Positions 60,478 through 64,000 of a stretch of 64,000 nt of DNA are shown here, one piece after another. Below the pieces are notes generated by a model. That model ran no database searches. It worked only from the letters and a program-made list of their open reading frames with translations, and had not been told where the DNA came from. The position numbers were made by a program, and so were the translations under genes. Every line of letters begins with the position of its first letter. Position 1 is the first letter of the stretch. The DNA is from Ptychodera flava. Taxonomy: Eukaryota; Hemichordata; Enteropneusta; Ptychoderidae. Location of the stretch: positions 21,717,853 through 21,781,852 of the forward strand of contig NC_091946.1 of the NCBI RefSeq assembly GCF_041260155.1, given 5' to 3'.

Positions 60478-60589
60478 TGTGAGTAATTATTTTAATCTTA
60501 ATTTCGGTGAATGTATAAACCTCGATAGGACCATCCTCATCATCATCATCATCATAATCAGGCTCATCTTCTGCCTTCCTCTTTACAGT
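60478..60589 (-). CDS. Gene Y, exon 2
   Basis: The acceptor is ATTTCCTTCACAG (approximately), the donor GTAAGT. The exon is 112 nt: 37 codons plus one base. It encodes TVKRKAEDEPDYDDDDDEDG then PIEVYTFTEIKIKIITH. The acidic run is encoded by a (CAT)n-type tract. The split codon (A + AT) gives Asn at the junction with exon 3. Same length and phases as Z exon 2. Confidence 0.65.
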
Positions 60590-60810
60590 CTGTGAAGGAA
60601 ATATAATTTCACAGGGTTAACTTTTCGTTGCAAATGTTAACATGATAATGCTCACATGTACATTCTTGATAGAAGAGCAAATCATACTTGAAACTCAAAC
60701 AAAAAAGTATATAATATATAATACTACACATTATTATACACCTGCATCAGTAACCTATAGAATTCTGTAGAACAAATAGTTTCGGTATTAGAGGACGCTG
60801 AGTACAATAA

Positions 60811-61873
60811 GTATAGGATAAAGCCCAAGTACGAGGGCTCTTCTGGTATATAAAGTCCAACCCAACGATAAAATGTCGAGGCCGCAGGCCGAGACATTTT
60901 ATCGTAGGGTTGGACTTTATATACCAGAAGAGCCCGAGTACGAGGGTTTTATCCGACATAAAAACTATCGCCCCTAACTGATATATTTTCGTTTCAATGT
61001 GTTTACGTCAACCGTCCCCTTTGTCAATATAACATGTTTAGGATATGAATTAAAACTTTTATTTGTGAAATAGCCTTCCAATGTAATGGAACATCCTATA
61101 AATGCCCTAGGGCACATTATATAAATGCCCTTGGGCACAGCAGATTTTGTGTTGCAGCTGGTTTCCGCTGTGTTACCAAATTTGAATATTAAAACGTACC
61201 AGATGTCTACAGAATATGACATGTTCACTTTTGATTGGACAGTACTTTACTACGGCGCTGTCATTCGTTTCTGGAATTTGGTGACCAAGGCTTTACGAGT
61301 AAATAAAACACCCTGAATTTAGCACTCTGATTGGTCAATCAACAGTAGAAAAACTATCTACTGTTGATTGACCAATCAGAGTGCTCAATTCAGGGTGTTT
61401 TATTTACTCGTAAAGCCTTGGTCACCAAATTCCAGAAACGAATGACAGCGCCGTAGTAAAGTACTGTCCAATCAAAAGTGAACATGTCATATTCTGTAGA
61501 CATCTGGTACGTTTTAATATTCAAATTTGGTAACACAGCGGAAACCAGCTGCAACACAAAATCTGCTGTGCCCTAGGGCATTTATAGGATTTTCCATTAC
61601 ATTGGAAGGCTATTTAACAAATAAAAGTTTTAATTCATATCCTAAACATGTTACATTGACAAAAGGGACGGTTGACGTAAACACATTGAAAACGAAAATA
61701 TATCAGTTAGGGGCGATAGTTTTTAAGTCGGATAAAACCCTTGTACTCGGGCTCTTCTGGTATATAAAGTCCAACCCTACGATAAAATATCTCGGCCTGC
61801 GGCCTCGACATTTTATCATTGGGTTGGACTTTATATACCAGAAGAGCCCTCGTACTCGGGCTTTATCCTATAC
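60811..61873. mobile_element. Nested palindrome, 1,063 bp
   Basis: Two arms of about 530 bases are near-perfect inverse copies around a short centre near 61342-61355 (CAACAGTAGAAAAACTATCT). Each arm's outer end is itself a palindrome of about 139 bases (60816-60954 and 61730-61868) built on GGGTTGGACTTTATATACC. Outer ends are GTATAGGATAAAG and its complement. No clear target duplication and no protein gene; frames on it are self-mirrored. It lies in intron 1 of gene Y. Confidence 0.92.
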
Positions 61874-62345
61874 ATGTTATTGGATGCTATTTGACCTTTG
61901 ACCTAATAAAACCTTTCTGTCAACACAGGGGAAAAGAAGAGAGGATTTTACATTTTTACAAAAAATTACATCTAAACATTTAGTATGTCACACAATGAAT
62001 AATGGTCGGTCAAAAACCTGTTGAGTGAAATTATGCTGCTGAACTACAATTCCTAGCATGTGCACTGTGCTGGTTGAAGTTTCGTTCCTTGCATTTAATG
62101 GATGTGCTGAATGTGTTTCCAGTCTGCTCATGGATCATAGGACATAGTACGAGATGGGCATCCTCAAAATGCCAGAATTGCAACTTTTTCTGGTAAAAAT
62201 TGGACAGAAAAGGTGTTCAATTATGTGGTTATTTACTAAATACCAGCATCTATGTCCTCGTTCATTGTACACTTTGATATTGTTCCTTCTTGGACTCTGC
62301 TGCACAGTATGTACTGGGACACATATCCTGGTATTTTGTGAATAG
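61874..62345 (-). pseudogene. Decayed homologue of frame X
   Basis: The sequence follows 58080-58500 for most of its length (matching blocks around GAACTACAATT, AAAAGGTGT and TTTTGTGAATA). Several stops interrupt the frame homologous to X. It marks an older duplication of the X region into what is now intron 1 of gene Y. Confidence 0.6.
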
Positions 62346-63263
62346 ACCTTTTCCCGGTTATCCCACAATGCATTGCGGTGACTTTATCAAACACCTTGTA
62401 TAAGCTCAAAACAGCGAAAACATGCTGATTTGTTTTGTACAACGGATTGTGTATAATCTAACCATCTGCGGCGAAAATATAGGTCAGGGTGTAATCTACC
62501 ATAGAGTTCTATGAGTAACGTACCCTGCGTGTACCCTACGGCTAAAAAGTTCTATGCGTAACGTACGCTTTGAATACCCTGGCGCGCACTGCATCACGAA
62601 ACCAGTAAAAGAACTATAGATTATACTACTTTGGTACTGAGTGGGTTAACCAGAGTCTTAAAGTGCTTTTCTAGGCTAAACTAGACTGTGACTGTGCATA
62701 TTTTCTTTGCCATTTTTCTTAAAGACGCCCATTGGTTATAAATACCGGATTACATGAAAGGACACTCATTATGCAAAGAGACGCGGTGCGAGTAACTTGA
62801 ACTGAGAGCTCCAGAGATTGCGGTTTTTGGCGTGTTTTTTATGGAAATATATGAAATAGGAATGCTCTACAGCAGGGTAAATACCTGATCAATACATAAC
62901 GATTCCATATTTTTTAAACCAATAAGTTTTCGGGACAAGTTTAGTGAGTAATTGTGCGTAGCCAGTGAGAATGTCGATCCAGGGGACGCCGATTGGGTTT
63001 TGAATACCACTGTCAATCAAACCTTGTGCAAAGTAAGACACGAGTCAGCTGTATGTGTACCTAATGTCGATTTGCATTCGCCTTATCTGCTAACGGTGAC
63101 TAAAAAATAAATAAAATATGTGTCAAGATTTCCAGTGTCGAAAGTCGTACGCAATAGTTTCTTCACAGTTCTCCAATTTTAGTACCTACCACTAGTACCA
63201 GCCGTATTTCTGGGGATAAAAAACGTAATCAGACGACATTCAAGTCGATTACATCTTAGTAAC
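62346..63263. other. Intron of gene Y; no feature recognised
   Basis: GC is a little higher than in the neighbouring DNA. A short repeat (GTTCTATGAGTAACGTACC and GTTCTATGCGTAACGTACG) occurs at 62506 and 62549. Confidence 0.4.
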
Positions 63264-63470
63264 CTTGAACACGGTCCCTCCACAAAACGTGCCGTGAAGA
63301 AGAAATGTATTTTCGGGTTCTCTCTTACTGGAAAGTTTGATGGCCCTGAAAAGGGCCGTTTGGTTTGGTTTTGTGGCTTCCACCGTACACCACACGATGG
63401 CAAATGTGTATGGTACGCCTGGCAGATTTGGATATAACGATCGGACAACATAAGTCACGTAAAATGGCAT
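63264..63470 (-). CDS. Gene Y, exon 1 (candidate first exon)
   Basis: The ATG at 63470 is preceded in frame by TGA. Sixty-nine codons run to AAG/GTTACT, a weak donor. The peptide starts MPFYVTYVVRSLYP and ends NTFLLHGTFCGGTVFK, resembling the end of Z exon 1 (KCLAVSAGRYQKLVFK) in pattern. It leaves in phase 0, matching exon 2. The three Y exons total 714 nt (237 codons plus stop). There is no signal peptide, as in most IL-1 family members. The weak donor and the long intron leave room for this exon to belong to another gene. Confidence 0.4.
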
Positions 63471-64000
63471 GTCAATTTTCTTCTTGTGACGAGTACGTCA
63501 TTGACCTGCATCAGATGCTGTTTTCGGGCCAAAAATCGCTCATCACGCCAAGCGTGTGTCCGGTCTAGGATGTCCCAATACTTCCGACTGAGTCAGAGTC
63601 AGACAGACGTGCTGTCATTGCTAAACTAATGATGCTAAACTCAGAATGATAAATCAAGAAATGTTCAATACCCCGGCACAGAGGTGTGAAGCGGTACGGT
63701 ATCCGTGTATAGTTTTCCGATGGAGTGTCTTTTGTCGAGTCTACTAATAAACCAAATGTTTATTTGACCATGGAGCTAAAAAGGGATGATTTGACTTCCT
63801 CTATTTTGTTCCGTCATGGAGGTAGAAGGAGAGCTCTCTACCTCCATGGTTCCGTGGTCACTTCAAGCATACGTATCCACGTGAGCAAGTGCCATCGTAT
63901 CGATAACCGACGCGATGCAGTTCCGCTGCATATCGATCAAAGTTCATTACGTCTGAGAAATTTACGAGATTTCCTGTCCAAGTTTTTGAAATGCATCTGA
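63471..64000. other. Upstream of gene Y; possible promoter region
   Basis: CpG-containing, higher-GC sequence. A TGACGT motif (CRE-like) lies about 15-20 bases before the Y start. A short inverted repeat (CATGGAGGTAGA and its complement, 63815-63848) is present. No gene is recognised with confidence. Confidence 0.3.

Noticed and set aside
61527-61901. 124-codon plus-strand frame and its mirror frames at 60747-61228
   Set aside because: They lie in the two arms of the large palindrome and mirror each other. No family resemblance.

Overview
The window looks like the nuclear genome of a marine invertebrate animal. It is AT-rich, has sparse exons bounded by GT/AG splice sites, and is dense with MITEs, SINEs, minisatellites, mariner and Helitron-like repeats. 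The gene content (a tandem family of rhodopsin-class receptors, and exons that look like interleukin-1-type beta-trefoil) fits an invertebrate deuterostome such as a hemichordate or lancelet better than a protostome, but the species cannot be fixed from the sequence alone.

Region 1 (1-31893) is a direct tandem array of five units, each with one intronless seven-helix GPCR gene on the minus strand. Units 3 and 4 are 5.44 kb long and almost identical. Copies 3 (17571-18632) and 5 (28469-29530) are intact at 353 codons. Copies 1, 2 and 4 carry frame-breaking indels. All five keep a TATA box about 115-125 bases upstream of the shared ATG, so the longer upstream reading frame seen in some copies is probably promoter rather than protein. 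The 5' flanks come in two types: A (units 1 and 5) and B (units 2, 3 and 4). Unit 2 carries two extra insertions, a retroelement fragment and a TAA-flanked MITE, whose empty sites are preserved in units 3 and 4. Unit 1 also has a private 3.8 kb stretch with a tRNA-derived SINE and a decayed transposon gene.

Region 2 (31894-51000) is almost entirely mobile DNA. It holds a 1.7 kb TIR element (33723-35404), a diverged relic of the type B flank, a mariner remnant whose aspartate run has become a (CAT)n microsatellite, a 3.1 kb TIR element with TAA target duplications and G-run subterminal repeats (38239-41372), several perfect foldbacks, and a 51-bp minisatellite. It also holds a 3.8 kb nested insertion with 8-bp target duplications (42716-46523), sitting inside a dispersed repeat whose uninterrupted copy lies at 5010-6051, and a Pearl/Helentron-type array of 150-bp repeats ending in a hairpin (49590-50950).

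Region 3 (51000-64000) holds a candidate host gene cluster on the minus strand. Gene Y has three exons (63264-63470, 60478-60589, 58604-58998) whose phases join to 237 codons plus a stop. Gene Z is a partial paralogue (57658-57900 and 55692-55803). Both second exons are exactly 112 nt and share phases 0 and 1. An extra third-exon-like frame (58197-58508) and its decayed copy (61874-62345) suggest repeated exon or gene duplication. The predicted Y protein resembles the interleukin-1 beta-trefoil by eye. A 1,063-bp nested palindrome has landed in intron 1 of Y.

All similarities were read by eye; no search was run.
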